Shown here piece by piece: positions 43,724 through 53,291 of a stretch of DNA of 64,000 nucleotides. Source of the stretch: Peribacillus simplex (lineage in GTDB: Bacteria > Bacillota > Bacilli > Bacillales > DSM-1321); assembly GCF_030123325.1 (NCBI RefSeq), contig NZ_CP126106.1, positions 3,872,001 through 3,936,000 of the forward strand, given 5' to 3'. Numbering within the stretch: position 1 is the first letter of the stretch; each line of letters starts with the position of its first letter. The notes under the pieces are model-generated. The model was not told the DNA's origin. It searched no databases and was given only the letters and a program-made list of their open reading frames with translations. Made by a program: the position numbers and the translations under genes.

Positions 43724-44320
43724 CTATTCGTTCACTTTTACCATTGCAGGTCGGATCACACGGTCTTTAAGAATGTATCCTTTTTGGAATTCCTCGACGA
43801 CGATGTTCGAACCGAAGTTTTCATCTTGAACTTGCATGACCGCTTGATGCAAACGCGGATCGAACTCTTCGCCAACCGAACTGATCGGTTCGATGCCTTC
43901 TTTAGTCAATGCATCAGTAATCGCTTTATAGACCATTTCCATGCCAGATAGCAGGGATTTTGTCTGTTCATTATCCGCTTCGATTTTTGTAGCTCTTTCA
44001 AAATTATCAAGAGCCTCCACCAAATCACCAGCAATACTTTGAACTCTATATTTTTGAGCCGCCTCCATATCTAGCTTGGCACGGCGTCTTGAATTATCAA
44101 AATCGGCCTGCAGACGAAGATAACGGTTATCCATTTCTTCGATTTTCGCCTCAAGTTCGGCAATCTTTTCATGAGCCAATTGAAGTTCATCTTTTTCAAC
44201 CGGAGTTCCCTCATGGTTTTCTTCCGCTGGAATTTCTTCTTCAGCGAAAACTGCTTCTGCAGCGCTTTCCTCGATTGTTTCATTTTCCAATGTTTGTTCT
44301 TCATTTTTATTTTCTGTCAC
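43724..44320 (-). CDS. grpE: Nucleotide exchange factor GrpE
   Basis: 198 residues from GTG 44320 with GGAGGTGA just upstream. Acidic, disordered N-terminus of about 50 residues, a long coiled coil (ELQLAHEKIAELEAKIEEMDNRYLRLQADFDN), then the beta domain with EFDPRLHQAVMQV and EEFQKGYILKDRVIRPAMV. Releases ADP from DnaK. Between hrcA and dnaK in the standard order. Confidence 0.97.
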   Translation of the reverse strand: MTENKNEEQTLENETIEESAAEAVFAEEEIPAEENHEGTPVEKDELQLAHEKIAELEAKIEEMDNRYLRLQADFDNSRRRAKLDMEAAQKYRVQSIAGDLVEALDNFERATKIEADNEQTKSLLSGMEMVYKAITDALTKEGIEPISSVGEEFDPRLHQAVMQVQDENFGSNIVVEEFQKGYILKDRVIRPAMVKVNE

Positions 44321-44419
44321 AATCTCACCTCCCTAAAAGGGTTATACAATTTATGCTAAAGTAATATGCCAGGCCGCGGAATATACTCCTCCGCCACCTT
44401 AACAATATTACCTTTGCTA

Positions 44420-45448
44420 CTATTTTTGATACAGTTTTGTCATCAGGGCCGTTAAATCTTTCGAGAAAAACGAAAGCAAACTGATCACTCTCGAATATTC
44501 CATCCTCGTCGGACCCAATATGGCCAATGTGCCAACTTGCTCCTGCCCGATTGAGTAGGTTGCCGTAATCAAACTGCAGTCATCGAGCACCGTGTTTTGA
44601 TTTTCACGGCCGATCTTGACGTGGATGCCCGATGGATTTTGAGTAATAAGTTCATAAAATCCCTGTTCCTGCTCAATCATCGATAAAAGCGTGCTTACTT
44701 TAGCAATATCATGGAATTCCGGCTGCCTCAGCATATTCGTTTTCCCGCCGAAAAATATTTTTTCTGGCTTTGTGTCCGTCAGGGTCTCCGCAAGGATCGA
44801 GACCATCGATCCATAGTTATGAATGTGGCGGCTCAATAGAACTGCAACTTCCTTATAGATCTTATCCTTCAGATCAACTAGCGGAACATCGACCAAGCGG
44901 GAATTCAATATATTCACCATCTTTTCAATTTCGTTTATATCAAAAGAAGGCGGTAAGGAAATCATTCGATTTTCCACATGACCTGTATCCGTAATAATGA
45001 TGGCTATTGCCGTTTCAGGACTTAAAGGAATGATCTGGATTTTTTTCAGCTTATGCTCATTCACTTTTGGCCCGAGTACAATCGCCGTATAATTCGTCAG
45101 TTCCGAAAGTATTTTCGCTGACTTCTGAACGATCTTTTCCAATTCATAAATTCGTTCTACAAAAACGGATTTTAATATCTTCATTTCATTCTTTTTCGGA
45201 GCTTGAGGAGAAAGTAAATGATCCACATAATATCTATACCCTTTTTCAGAAGGGATCCTACCGGAAGAAGTATGGGTTTTTTCTAAAAATCCCATTTCTT
45301 CAAGATCAGACATTTCGTTGCGAATTGTGGCAGAGCTGAACGTAATTTCATCTTTCTTCGACAAGCTTCGTGACCCGACTGGCTGGGCAGAATGGATGAA
45401 ATCCTCGATTATCACTTGTAGAATCAATAATTGACGATCAGTTAGCAT
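44420..45448 (-). CDS. hrcA: Heat-inducible transcription repressor HrcA
   Basis: 342 residues. N-terminal winged helix (ILQVIIEDFIHSAQPVGSRSLSKK, then SSATIRNEMSDLEEMGFLEKTHTSSGRIPSEKGYRYYVD), then a GAF-like domain. Binds CIRCE and represses its own operon, relieved when GroEL is occupied by unfolded protein. First gene of hrcA-grpE-dnaK-dnaJ with a CIRCE element immediately upstream. Confidence 0.97.
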   Translation of the reverse strand: MLTDRQLLILQVIIEDFIHSAQPVGSRSLSKKDEITFSSATIRNEMSDLEEMGFLEKTHTSSGRIPSEKGYRYYVDHLLSPQAPKKNEMKILKSVFVERIYELEKIVQKSAKILSELTNYTAIVLGPKVNEHKLKKIQIIPLSPETAIAIIITDTGHVENRMISLPPSFDINEIEKMVNILNSRLVDVPLVDLKDKIYKEVAVLLSRHIHNYGSMVSILAETLTDTKPEKIFFGGKTNMLRQPEFHDIAKVSTLLSMIEQEQGFYELITQNPSGIHVKIGRENQNTVLDDCSLITATYSIGQEQVGTLAILGPTRMEYSRVISLLSFFSKDLTALMTKLYQK

Positions 45449-45463
45449 GTATGATCACCTCTG

Positions 45464-45490
45464 TTAGCACTCTGTCTCATCGAGTGCTAA
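45464..45490. promoter_or_regulatory. CIRCE operator
   Basis: Perfect TTAGCACTC-N9-GAGTGCTAA (45464-45472 and 45482-45490), the HrcA binding site, 16 bp upstream of the hrcA start. Confidence 0.98.
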
Positions 45491-45499
45491 TATACTAAT

Positions 45500-45528
45500 A
45501 AATTATCAAATGAAGCTTATGATGTCAA
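45500..45528 (-). promoter_or_regulatory. Sigma-A promoter of the hrcA-dnaK operon
   Basis: Perfect TTGACA (45528-45523), 17-bp spacer, TAATTT (45505-45500), placing the transcript start at the edge of CIRCE. Confidence 0.65.
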
Positions 45529-45572
45529 CAATGAAAACCGCTAATTCATCGTTAAAATAACATGGATTTCCT

Positions 45573-46724
45573 TCAGTCGGAATCAATAACGCCTAAAAAT
45601 GATTGGAACACTTCATTTCCCAGCAGTTTGCCCCGCTCAGTCAGACGTACAAACCCGTCTTCCACCTTCAGCAGACCCTTTACCGACCCTTCTTCGAGCG
45701 GTTTCCTGAAAATCTCCGTCATTTCAACAAAAAATTTACCCTTAAAGATTTCCAATGAAACTCCTTCCGTTTTCCGGAGCCCCAAAAACATCTCCTCTTC
45801 CATCCGTTCATGAAGCGGTACCGGGTGTTCTTCCAACACAGGCAGCTCGTTCGCCAGCAATGGCGTAATATATTTCTTGACAGGCCCATGATTGGCCACC
45901 CTTTTACCTCCAGTATAGCCATGTGCACCTGCACCAATCCCATAATACTCCGCATTATTCCAATATGTCAGGTTGTGCCTGCTTTCAAACCCAGCTCGGG
46001 CAAAATTACTGATTTCATATTGGTGCAGACCATGCTTCTCCATCTCTTCCATCAGCCTCTCATACATCGAAGCCTCGAGCTCCTGCGGCGGCAGGTTCAA
46101 TTTACCCCTTCGCATCTGATTATAAAAAACCGTCTTCGGCTCAACGATCAATGAGTAGCTGGAATAGTGCGGCAATTGAAGGGCAATCGCTTTATCCAGC
46201 GTATCCTTGAAATCTTCCATCGTTTGGCCCGGCAATCCATAAATCAAGTCGATGCTTATATTCGTAAAGCCAACCTCTTGGGCCAATTGAATCGTTTCAT
46301 ATACTTCAGAGGCCCGGTGAGTCCGGCCAATTCGTTTTAATAATTCATCATTGAAGCTTTGCACGCCAAAGCTAAGTCTATTGACACCTGAATCAAAAAG
46401 TATCTCGAGTTTTTCCCTCGAAAGATCCCCTGGATTGGCTTCGAATGTATATTCAGCCTTTTTAGGATCAAAGGGCAGGGTTTCATTGATTGCTTCACAT
46501 AAGAATGCAAGCTGCTTTTCATCTAGAGAGGTCGGTGTCCCTCCACCGACGAAAACCGTATCCAAACCTGCAGTCGGGTATTCGGAAAGCTGCATCACCA
46601 TTTCCCTTTTCATCATCTGTAAATATTCGTCGACCGGCTGCCCCTGCAAAAATACTTTATTGAAATCACAATAATGACAAATATGTTCACAAAATGGTAT
46701 ATGGAGGTAGGCGCTTTTGATCAT
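45573..46724 (-). CDS. hemW: Haem chaperone HemW (radical SAM, HemN-like)
   Basis: 383 residues from ATG 46724; a GTG nine bases upstream in frame is too close to the AAAGG site. Radical-SAM cluster C12-x3-C16-x2-C19 (PFCEHICHYCDF), FVGGGTPTSL, and the LSFGVQSFNDELLKRIGRTH block. It lacks the extra N-terminal cysteine typical of true coproporphyrinogen dehydrogenase HemN, so HemW, a haem-delivery protein, is the better name. Lies between lepA and hrcA as in B. subtilis. Confidence 0.93.
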   Translation of the reverse strand: MIKSAYLHIPFCEHICHYCDFNKVFLQGQPVDEYLQMMKREMVMQLSEYPTAGLDTVFVGGGTPTSLDEKQLAFLCEAINETLPFDPKKAEYTFEANPGDLSREKLEILFDSGVNRLSFGVQSFNDELLKRIGRTHRASEVYETIQLAQEVGFTNISIDLIYGLPGQTMEDFKDTLDKAIALQLPHYSSYSLIVEPKTVFYNQMRRGKLNLPPQELEASMYERLMEEMEKHGLHQYEISNFARAGFESRHNLTYWNNAEYYGIGAGAHGYTGGKRVANHGPVKKYITPLLANELPVLEEHPVPLHERMEEEMFLGLRKTEGVSLEIFKGKFFVEMTEIFRKPLEEGSVKGLLKVEDGFVRLTERGKLLGNEVFQSFLGVIDSD

Positions 46725-46753
46725 TGTGTTCACAACCTTTTAATCGAATGAGT

Positions 46754-46805
46754 CGATAGAAAAAGAGGCTAGATCTCCTCTACCCTCTTTTTTCTAACTA
46801 TCGTT
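46754..46805 (-). terminator. Probable terminator of lepA
   Basis: On the minus strand GATAG-TT-AGAAAAAAGAGG can pair with CCTCTTTTTCT-ATC, a long A/T-rich hairpin ending in U-rich bases, directly after the lepA stop. Confidence 0.55.
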
Positions 46806-46813
46806 TATTTTAT

Positions 46814-48649
46814 TTATTTTTTGGGTGTCGTATCATCCATTTTCAAAACAGCCATGAAAGCTTCTTGCGGCACTTCAACAGAACCTACTTGTTTCATCCG
46901 CTTTTTACCTTCTTTCTGTTTTTCGAGCAACTTACGTTTACGGGAAATATCGCCGCCGTAACATTTAGCCAATACGTTTTTGCGCATTGCACTAATCGAA
47001 GAACGGGCTATGATTTTCTGCCCGATTGCCGCTTGGATCGGCACTTCAAATTGTTGTCTTGGAATCAGCTTCTTCAATTTTTCAACAATGACTTTACCGC
47101 GTTCATAAGCAAAGTCCTTATGAACGATGAAACTTAAAGCATCGACAGTTTCAGAATTCAATAAGATATCCATCTTCACAAGCTTGGACGGCTTGTAGCC
47201 GATCAACTCATAATCGAATGAAGCATAGCCTCTTGTATTGGATTTCAATTGATCGAAGAAATCATACACGATTTCCGATAATGGAATTTCGTAATGAATG
47301 CTCACACGAGTCTCATCGATATATGCCATATCAATGAAGTTACCGCGTTTATTTTGACAGATCTCCATGATCGCCCCAACAAACTCCGTCGGTGCCATCA
47401 TCGTTGCTTTGACATATGGCTCCTCGACCCGTTCGATCTTTTGAGCATCAGGCATATTGGACGGGTTATCCACTTGCAGGACCGTTCCGTCTGTTTGGAC
47501 CACATCATAAATAACACTAGGTGCAGTGGTGATCAAATCGATTTTGAATTCTCGTTCAATCCGTTCCTGGATAATTTCCATATGAAGGAGTCCAAGGAAT
47601 CCGCAACGGAAACCGAAGCCCAATGCTTGCGATGATTCCGCTTCGAACTGAAGCGCTGAATCGTTCAATTCCAATTTCTCCAATGCATCCCGTAAATCAT
47701 TGAATTTCGATGCGTCAATCGGGTATAAACCGCAATATACCATCGGATTCATCTTCCTGTAACCCGGCAATGGTTCTGTCGCACTATTCACGGCACTTGT
47801 AATCGTATCACCAACAGTCGTATCACCAACGTTTTTAATGGATGCAGTAAGGAAACCTACATCACCGACGTTCAGTTCATCCAACAGCTGGGTCTTAGGG
47901 TTGAAGACACCCAGTTCGGTAACATCGAATTCCTTGCCAGTGGACATCATTTTGATTTTGTCGCCCACTTTAACGGAACCCTCGACAACACGGATATAGG
48001 CAACTACACCGCGGTACGCATCAAACAGTGAATCGAAAATAAGCGCCTTGAAAGGAGCCTCTGGATCACCTTGTGGAGCTGGAACCAATTCAACGACCTG
48101 TTCCAAAATCTCCTCGATTCCGATTCCGGCTTTAGCCGAAGCCAGGACTGCATCGGAAGCATCCAAACCGATCACTTCCTCGATTTCTCCACGCACCCGT
48201 TCCGGATCTGCACTCGGCAAATCAATTTTATTGATGACCGGAATGATTTCAAGGTTATTGTCCAAAGCTAGATACACGTTTGCAAGAGTTTGGGCCTCGA
48301 TACCCTGTGCCGCATCGACAACAAGGACAGCGCCTTCACACGCTGCAAGGCTTCGTGACACTTCATACGTAAAATCGACATGTCCCGGTGTATCAATAAG
48401 ATGGAAGATATATTCTTCTCCATCTTTCGCGTTATATTTCAATTGAATCGCATTCAATTTAATCGTAATTCCGCGCTCACGCTCTAAATCCATGGAATCC
48501 AACAGCTGACTCTTCATTTCACGCTGAGTCATGGCGTTCGTTTTTTCAATGATACGATCCGCCAATGTAGATTTACCATGATCAATATGAGCGATGATGG
48601 AAAAGTTACGAATTTTTGATTGTCTTTTTAATTTTTCTTCTCTATTCAT
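46814..48649 (-). CDS. lepA: Elongation factor 4 (LepA)
   Basis: 611 residues from ATG 48649 (GGGAGTGAACGTC before it); the longer open frame covers the promoter. GTPase domain with IAHIDHGKSTLADR, DTPGHVDF and NKIDLPSADP, followed by EF-G-like domains II, III and V and the LepA-specific C-terminus (GGDISRKRKLLEKQKEGKKRMK). Back-translocates or repositions stalled ribosomes. Its own promoter separates it from yqxA. Confidence 0.98.
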   Translation of the reverse strand: MNREEKLKRQSKIRNFSIIAHIDHGKSTLADRIIEKTNAMTQREMKSQLLDSMDLERERGITIKLNAIQLKYNAKDGEEYIFHLIDTPGHVDFTYEVSRSLAACEGAVLVVDAAQGIEAQTLANVYLALDNNLEIIPVINKIDLPSADPERVRGEIEEVIGLDASDAVLASAKAGIGIEEILEQVVELVPAPQGDPEAPFKALIFDSLFDAYRGVVAYIRVVEGSVKVGDKIKMMSTGKEFDVTELGVFNPKTQLLDELNVGDVGFLTASIKNVGDTTVGDTITSAVNSATEPLPGYRKMNPMVYCGLYPIDASKFNDLRDALEKLELNDSALQFEAESSQALGFGFRCGFLGLLHMEIIQERIEREFKIDLITTAPSVIYDVVQTDGTVLQVDNPSNMPDAQKIERVEEPYVKATMMAPTEFVGAIMEICQNKRGNFIDMAYIDETRVSIHYEIPLSEIVYDFFDQLKSNTRGYASFDYELIGYKPSKLVKMDILLNSETVDALSFIVHKDFAYERGKVIVEKLKKLIPRQQFEVPIQAAIGQKIIARSSISAMRKNVLAKCYGGDISRKRKLLEKQKEGKKRMKQVGSVEVPQEAFMAVLKMDDTTPKK

Positions 48650-48689
48650 GACGTTCACTCCCACTAGTCGACACAATACACTATTTTTT

Positions 48690-48718
48690 ATTATATCAAT
48701 AGAAAATGCAAGATTCAA
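48690..48718 (-). promoter_or_regulatory. Sigma-A promoter of lepA
   Basis: TTGAAT (48718-48713), 17-bp spacer, perfect TATAAT (48695-48690), 40 bp before lepA. Confidence 0.75.
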
Positions 48719-48762
48719 CAGAATAGTTACAAAAGAAGCATCATTGCAGGGCAAAGGATAAA

Positions 48763-48797
48763 AAAAGGCTGCATTCCGGATTCGGATGCAGCCTTTT
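48763..48797 (-). terminator. Terminator of spoIIP-yqxA
   Basis: Strong GC-rich stem AAAAGGCTGCATCCG / CGGAATGCAGCCTTTT (minus strand, 48797-48763) with one mismatch and a T-run. Confidence 0.85.
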
Positions 48798-48825
48798 GGC
48801 AGGGCCCACTCAACTTATTTCATAC

Positions 48826-49149
48826 CTAAATCATATCAATCAGAGCTTGAAAGGCACCTGATATGGACTCTCCAAGCGTTTTACCGATCGATGAAAAAAA
48901 GTTGAAGGCCTTCATTTCTTCAAGTTTTTCTTTTTTCGTCTCTAAATCATGACTTGTTACTTTTTCGCCAAGGATATCCGCTTCCATCTCCCCCTGGTCC
49001 GATTGGTTAATAATGAATGCACTATTCAAAGAGGGATCTTCATACCCCTTCATTTTTTTCATCCCGTCGTTCGCTTGCTGCATCCCAATCAGAACACCTA
49101 AAAATAATACGAGCACGATCCCTGTACATTTCAACCAAAATCGAACCAT
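48826..49149 (-). CDS. yqxA: YqxA family (DUF3679-like) membrane protein
   Basis: 107 residues from ATG 49149, with AAAGGGG upstream; the longer frame overlaps spoIIP. One N-terminal membrane segment (WLKCTGIVLVLFLGVLIGMQQA, about 5-26), then a polar domain with a Lys/Glu-rich helix (LETKKEKLEEMKAFNFFSSIGKTLGES). Position between spoIIP and lepA, 22 bp after spoIIP, is that of B. subtilis yqxA. Co-expression with spoIIP suggests a role in sporulation; no function is established. Confidence 0.82.
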   Translation of the reverse strand: MVRFWLKCTGIVLVLFLGVLIGMQQANDGMKKMKGYEDPSLNSAFIINQSDQGEMEADILGEKVTSHDLETKKEKLEEMKAFNFFSSIGKTLGESISGAFQALIDMI

Positions 49150-49171
49150 GATTAAGAGAACCCCTTTCAAA

Positions 49172-50371
49172 TTACTTCGCTTCCGAATCCCCGGTCGGGT
49201 TATCCACTGCTTTGGCATCCCAGTAAAACTCACTGAAAACATCGCTAAAGGCATCAACGGTCAAGTACATTTCCTCGAAAGTATTATCAACACCGCCAAT
49301 TTCAATGAGCATGGAATTGCCTGATAAATCCTGATTGTACACTCCATTCTGCCCCGCTCCGCCTTGTTTCATAACCCCGCGTGAAATCCCAGGGTATTTT
49401 TTCTCCAAAGCTTTATGAAGCTTATTGGCAAGCGCGGCATTTTTTTCGAAGTTCGGGTTATTGCCCCCGATCACGAAGGCAATCTTGGCATAATCTTTAC
49501 CGTTAATGTTAATGGTCGTATGTTTTTTTCGTTTCGAATCACGATGAATATCAATCATATATTCTAGATCTTTGTTAGTGGCCAATGCCGTCTGAACAGA
49601 CTTTCGGGATTCTTGATAGGATTTGGCATAATTCAATCCTTTATTATTGAGATTTCCCATGATATCCGTTTTATCGAGCGAGGAACCAATCCCCTTATCA
49701 GCCAGATCTTCAACCATCCGTTCCCCGAGTTTCGTAATATTGATTTTAGAATGGTAGGCCAGATCCGGATTGGTCACGCCTTTTAAATAAGGAAGGTACG
49801 ATTCCCGGTTATGGCTATGGTATATCTCGACCACCTTCCGTCCATTGGTCGTTTGTTTCGGCTGATTGGCCACTCCTTTTTCCGGTTCTTCAATCCCATC
49901 CAGATTTTGCAGGGATGCATCCCTTTCTTCATTCAGGACGTCTACGGGCGGCGAGGATTCGTACGGCATATTCGTATAATTCGTTCCTTCCCCAGCAACG
50001 AGGATCTCATTATCAAAAATCGAAAAGCCAGGTAGTTCCCTGCCAAGTAAACTTCGCGGGTCCTCGAGTGAAATGTTTGTCGCGACTTTTATCAATTGAT
50101 TCGTGATCACTGATTCCTGCTTACCTTCCGGCAGGGCATTAAAAAGATAATGGTTTTCATTGGCCAGCATCGAGAACAGCATTTTTCCCGAGAATTGGTT
50201 GGCTACAGTATGTACGGAATTAGAAGATATCCGATACTCCGGTCTTAGGGAAGTCATGACCCCGCTGACTGAAAAAACAAAAAGAAGCAAGGCGAGAATA
50301 CCTAGAAAAGTTTTTATTATTGTTGATCCGTGAACGGCTGTTATGATTCCTGGGGAATTTCTTCTTTTCAT
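49172..50371 (-). CDS. spoIIP: Stage II sporulation protein P
   Basis: 399 residues. N-terminal membrane anchor (about 15-40), a linker domain, and the catalytic SpoIIP domain from about 185. The domain shows VVEIYHSHNRESYLPY and YMIDIHRDS with putative zinc residues, and ends with MLIEIGGVDNTFEEM. Amidase and endopeptidase that, with SpoIID and SpoIIM, degrades septal peptidoglycan to drive engulfment. Followed by yqxA and preceded by gpr in the conserved order. Confidence 0.96.
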   Translation of the reverse strand: MKRRNSPGIITAVHGSTIIKTFLGILALLLFVFSVSGVMTSLRPEYRISSNSVHTVANQFSGKMLFSMLANENHYLFNALPEGKQESVITNQLIKVATNISLEDPRSLLGRELPGFSIFDNEILVAGEGTNYTNMPYESSPPVDVLNEERDASLQNLDGIEEPEKGVANQPKQTTNGRKVVEIYHSHNRESYLPYLKGVTNPDLAYHSKINITKLGERMVEDLADKGIGSSLDKTDIMGNLNNKGLNYAKSYQESRKSVQTALATNKDLEYMIDIHRDSKRKKHTTININGKDYAKIAFVIGGNNPNFEKNAALANKLHKALEKKYPGISRGVMKQGGAGQNGVYNQDLSGNSMLIEIGGVDNTFEEMYLTVDAFSDVFSEFYWDAKAVDNPTGDSEAK

Positions 50372-50457
50372 CCTTCCACCCTCTCTATAGCTTGTCTATT
50401 AATACCTATGACTTTGCTAGAAAGGGTAGAACACCATTTTTGGGCACTGAAAGTGAT

Positions 50458-51576
50458 TTAACGGGTGTAGTAGCCGGTATTATCCTGATTTATTGAATGA
50501 TGCAAGGCTGCATTTAAACCATTGGCTATCAAATTGGCCATATCCTCAATGAAAACATCGACTTCTTTCGGTGTAACCATTAAATTTTGACCAAGCGGTG
50601 ACAGCACCTCATAAATCAATTTCCGTTTCTCTTCATCAGGGAGGACACCTATCATTCCCAAGAAGGTTTGGCGTTCCTTTTCACCTGGCATATCCTCTTC
50701 TGTCAATTTCGTGCGTTTCCCAAAACTGAATCCAGCGGGTGCCAACGATCGTGATGGCCTGTCCCCTTCATTCAGTTCCTTGCCAAAGTGCTTCAAAATA
50801 TAATCTATCGTATCGCTGGCAATGGATACGGCATCCACGACAGTAGGTATTCCAATGGCTATAACAGGAACTCCCAGTGTATCCTGGCTCAATTCTTTTC
50901 GTTTATTTCCAACACCAGACCCTGGATGGATACCTGTATCCGTAATTTGAATCGTGGAATTCACCCGTTCGATCGAACGTGCAGCCAATGCGTCAACGAC
51001 GATCAGGAAATCAGGATTACTTTTTTCGATGACTCCTTTAATGATGTCACTCGTCTCGATTCCCGTAATCCCCATCACCCCGGGGGAAATCGCACTGACC
51101 GGCCGATAGCCTTCCTTGACGGACTCCGGCTGCAATTCGAACAAATGCCTTGTGACTACAAGGTTTTCAACGACTGCTGGTCCAAGAGCATCGGGAGTAA
51201 CATTCCAATTACCAAGACCCACAACCAAACAACTGCTTTCTTTGGTGATTTTATTCCGTTTCAAGAAGTAAGCCAGTTCGTTGGCGAACACCTTTTCCAC
51301 CCGTTGCTGCGTTTCCGTATCTTGCTGGCGGATGCCCTGCACTTCGATGGTCAAGTAACTGCCCTGTTTCTTTCCGATTTCTTTTTCACCCTCAGCCGTG
51401 ACCTCCACCAAGGATACCTTCAGATCATCCACTTCTTTTTCCTTAATAATGACCCCTTCGATACGGGATACATCAACTTCCTCTACAACACCTTTATGTT
51501 CAAGCGCAATTTCCTTTGCTTCTATCGCCAAATCTGTACGAATTCCGTATTCACTAAGGTCCAAATTATTCTCCAT
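50458..51576 (-). CDS. gpr: Germination protease Gpr
   Basis: 372 residues, the usual zymogen length. Peptidase family A25: cleaves small acid-soluble spore proteins during germination after self-removal of a short N-terminal propeptide. Family blocks visible include LVVGLGNWNVTPDALGP, VSAISPGVMGITGIETSDI, VDALAARSIERVNSTIQI-like and NVPVIAIGIPT-like segments, with the conserved acidic residues in place. Synthesised in the forespore in known species; I did not find a clear sigma-F/G promoter. Confidence 0.96.
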   Translation of the reverse strand: MENNLDLSEYGIRTDLAIEAKEIALEHKGVVEEVDVSRIEGVIIKEKEVDDLKVSLVEVTAEGEKEIGKKQGSYLTIEVQGIRQQDTETQQRVEKVFANELAYFLKRNKITKESSCLVVGLGNWNVTPDALGPAVVENLVVTRHLFELQPESVKEGYRPVSAISPGVMGITGIETSDIIKGVIEKSNPDFLIVVDALAARSIERVNSTIQITDTGIHPGSGVGNKRKELSQDTLGVPVIAIGIPTVVDAVSIASDTIDYILKHFGKELNEGDRPSRSLAPAGFSFGKRTKLTEEDMPGEKERQTFLGMIGVLPDEEKRKLIYEVLSPLGQNLMVTPKEVDVFIEDMANLIANGLNAALHHSINQDNTGYYTR

Positions 51577-51745
51577 AACGGCCTCCTGATGTTTGAATTG
51601 TATCTAATCTAGTATTTTCAATAGTCTCTCTTAAACATTCTGTCATTTTTGCTTTTTTATTATTCATTTTTTTGGTACAATGAGTGATGACGAGATGAAT
51701 TTATTCCCGAAATTATAATTCCTTTTCGATTCTCAATCTGAAGTA

Positions 51746-51774
51746 TTGCATATTTATGAGCAGTCTGATAGAAT
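51746..51774 (+). promoter_or_regulatory. Candidate sigma-A promoter of rpsT
   Basis: TTGCAT (51746-51751), 17-bp spacer, TAGAAT (51769-51774), 77 bp upstream of rpsT. Confidence 0.55.
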
Positions 51775-51850
51775 ATCACTTGTGCTATTTGATATGGATT
51801 TGAAAAGTCGAGTTCATATAATCTCGATTTCTTTGTAGGAGGTGAACGGA

Positions 51851-52117
51851 ATGCCAAACATTAAATCTGCTATTAAACGTGTAAAAATTAACGACAAAAA
51901 ACGCGTTCATAACATTACTGTTAGATCAACTATGCGTACTACAGTGAAAAACGCTGAGGTTGCATTAGCTGGTGAAAACGTTGAAGCTGCTAAAGAAGCT
52001 CTTTTAACAGCTGCTGTGAAATTAGACAAAGCTGCATCTAAAGGATTAATCCATAAAAATGCGGCAGCCCGTAAAAAATCTCGTTTAGCGAAAAGACTTA
52101 ACGCTCTTAACGCATAA
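51851..52117 (+). CDS. rpsT: 30S ribosomal protein S20
   Basis: 88 residues from ATG 51851, with AGGAGGTGAAC immediately upstream. Highly basic and helical: MPNIKSAIKRVKINDKKR, LLTAAVKLDKAASKGLIHKNAAARKKSRLAKRL. Binds 16S rRNA early in assembly. The only plus-strand gene between yqeW and yqzM. Confidence 0.98.
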   Translation: MPNIKSAIKRVKINDKKRVHNITVRSTMRTTVKNAEVALAGENVEAAKEALLTAAVKLDKAASKGLIHKNAAARKKSRLAKRLNALNA

Positions 52118-52128
52118 TGACAAAAAAT

Positions 52129-52155
52129 AAACGATCCAACCGGATCGTTTTTTTT
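52129..52155 (+). terminator. Terminator of rpsT
   Basis: Nine-bp stem AAACGATCC / GGATCGTTT around AACC (52129-52150), then a T-run. Confidence 0.9.
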
Positions 52156-52170
52156 GTGCCGTTTTATGCA

Positions 52171-52204
52171 TAAAAAAGGTGACAGGATATCTGCCACCTT
52201 TTTT
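52171..52204 (-). terminator. Terminator of holA
   Basis: On the minus strand AAAAAAGGTGGCAG pairs with CTGTCACCTTTTTT around ATATC, directly after the holA stop. Separate from, but adjacent to, the rpsT terminator. Confidence 0.85.
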
Positions 52205-52205
52205 A

Positions 52206-53219
52206 TCATCTAATTTTTAGAAGCAGCAGCTCAAGCGTGATTGCCTTATCTGCTTGGCCGGTCTTCATTTTATAATCCGCTTCCGCCAAGTCGTCCATGA
52301 TGCTCAACAGTTCGCGTTCCTGGAATTTCCCCGTCTTTTCAAGTGCCAGCTTTACCCGGTAAGGGTGCACCTTCAGTTGACCCGCAATCTTTTGCTGGCT
52401 ATAGCCCTGACGGGAAAGCTCCTTCACTTGATACATGAGCCTGACCTGACCTGCAATGACACTCAAGATCTTGATGGGCTCTTCATTCTGCCTGAGAAGA
52501 TCGTGCAGTATCGTCATGGCACTCTCCATCTTTCGCTGTAACACATGATCAACAAGCGTGAAGATATTCTGTTCAAGGGATTTAGCGACCAGCTTTTCCA
52601 CTATCTCGACCGTAATGTGTTTATCAGCTTCAGCATAAAGCACCATTTTATCCAGTTCATTCGTCAGCATCATCAGATTCGTTCCTGCAAGTTCAAGTAA
52701 AAGCTCTGTTGCCTGCTCATCTATTTGGACTGAAGAAGCTTCGACCCTCTCCTTCACCCACCCCTTTAATTCATGATCACCAAGCTTCTTCGCTTCAACG
52801 AGAACTGCCTTACGCTTCAGTTCCTTGGTGATTTTTTTTCGTTCATCCAGTTTCTCATAAGGTGCGGTCAATACGACAATAGAATAAGGGACCGGGTCGG
52901 CCAGATACGCTTCCAGTCTTTTCACATTATGTTCAACTCTTGACTTTGTTTTTTCAGCTGTCAAAAAAAATGGGTTTTGCATGAAAACAAGGCGCCTTTC
53001 CCCGATGAACGGGAGGGTTTCGACATCCTCAAGCGCAGTTTCAACAGGCGTCTCTTCTAAATCGAATTGAGCAAAGTTAAAATCCATCTCATCTTCGTGA
53101 AGGACATTCTCGATCAATAGCTGCTTCGTTTCATTAATTAAATAGGCTTCTGTCCCATATAACAAGTATACTGGCGCGAATTGCCCTTTTTTTATACTTT
53201 TCCAAACGTCTAATACCAA
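52206..53219 (-). CDS. holA: DNA polymerase III delta subunit
   Basis: 337 residues from TTG 53219, six bases after AGGCGG. Earlier in-frame starts lie in the leader hairpin region. AAA+ clamp-loader wrench: DVWKSIKKGQFAPVYLLYGTEAYLINE, MDFNFAQFDLEE, LPFIGERRLVFMQNP and VPYSIVVLTAPYEKLDERKK at the N-terminus, RSLEQNIF-like KSLEQNIFTLVDHV and LKVHPYRVKLALEK further on. Opens the beta sliding clamp. B. subtilis yqeN occupies the same place. Confidence 0.94.
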   Translation of the reverse strand: MVLDVWKSIKKGQFAPVYLLYGTEAYLINETKQLLIENVLHEDEMDFNFAQFDLEETPVETALEDVETLPFIGERRLVFMQNPFFLTAEKTKSRVEHNVKRLEAYLADPVPYSIVVLTAPYEKLDERKKITKELKRKAVLVEAKKLGDHELKGWVKERVEASSVQIDEQATELLLELAGTNLMMLTNELDKMVLYAEADKHITVEIVEKLVAKSLEQNIFTLVDHVLQRKMESAMTILHDLLRQNEEPIKILSVIAGQVRLMYQVKELSRQGYSQQKIAGQLKVHPYRVKLALEKTGKFQERELLSIMDDLAEADYKMKTGQADKAITLELLLLKIR

Positions 53220-53291
53220 TAGAATCCGCCTCTTTACTATGTATTCTTCTCTAATGGTATAGGTGGATGGACCATTTGACAAGCTATAAAG

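Noticed and set aside
50788..51612. 274-codon plus-strand frame opposite gpr
   Set aside because: Antisense shadow of a complete, well-recognised gene; the composition is Cys/His/Phe-rich and resembles no protein.
51660..51857. 65-codon minus-strand frame before rpsT
   Set aside because: It overlaps the rpsT promoter and leader, with no ribosome site and no recognisable content.
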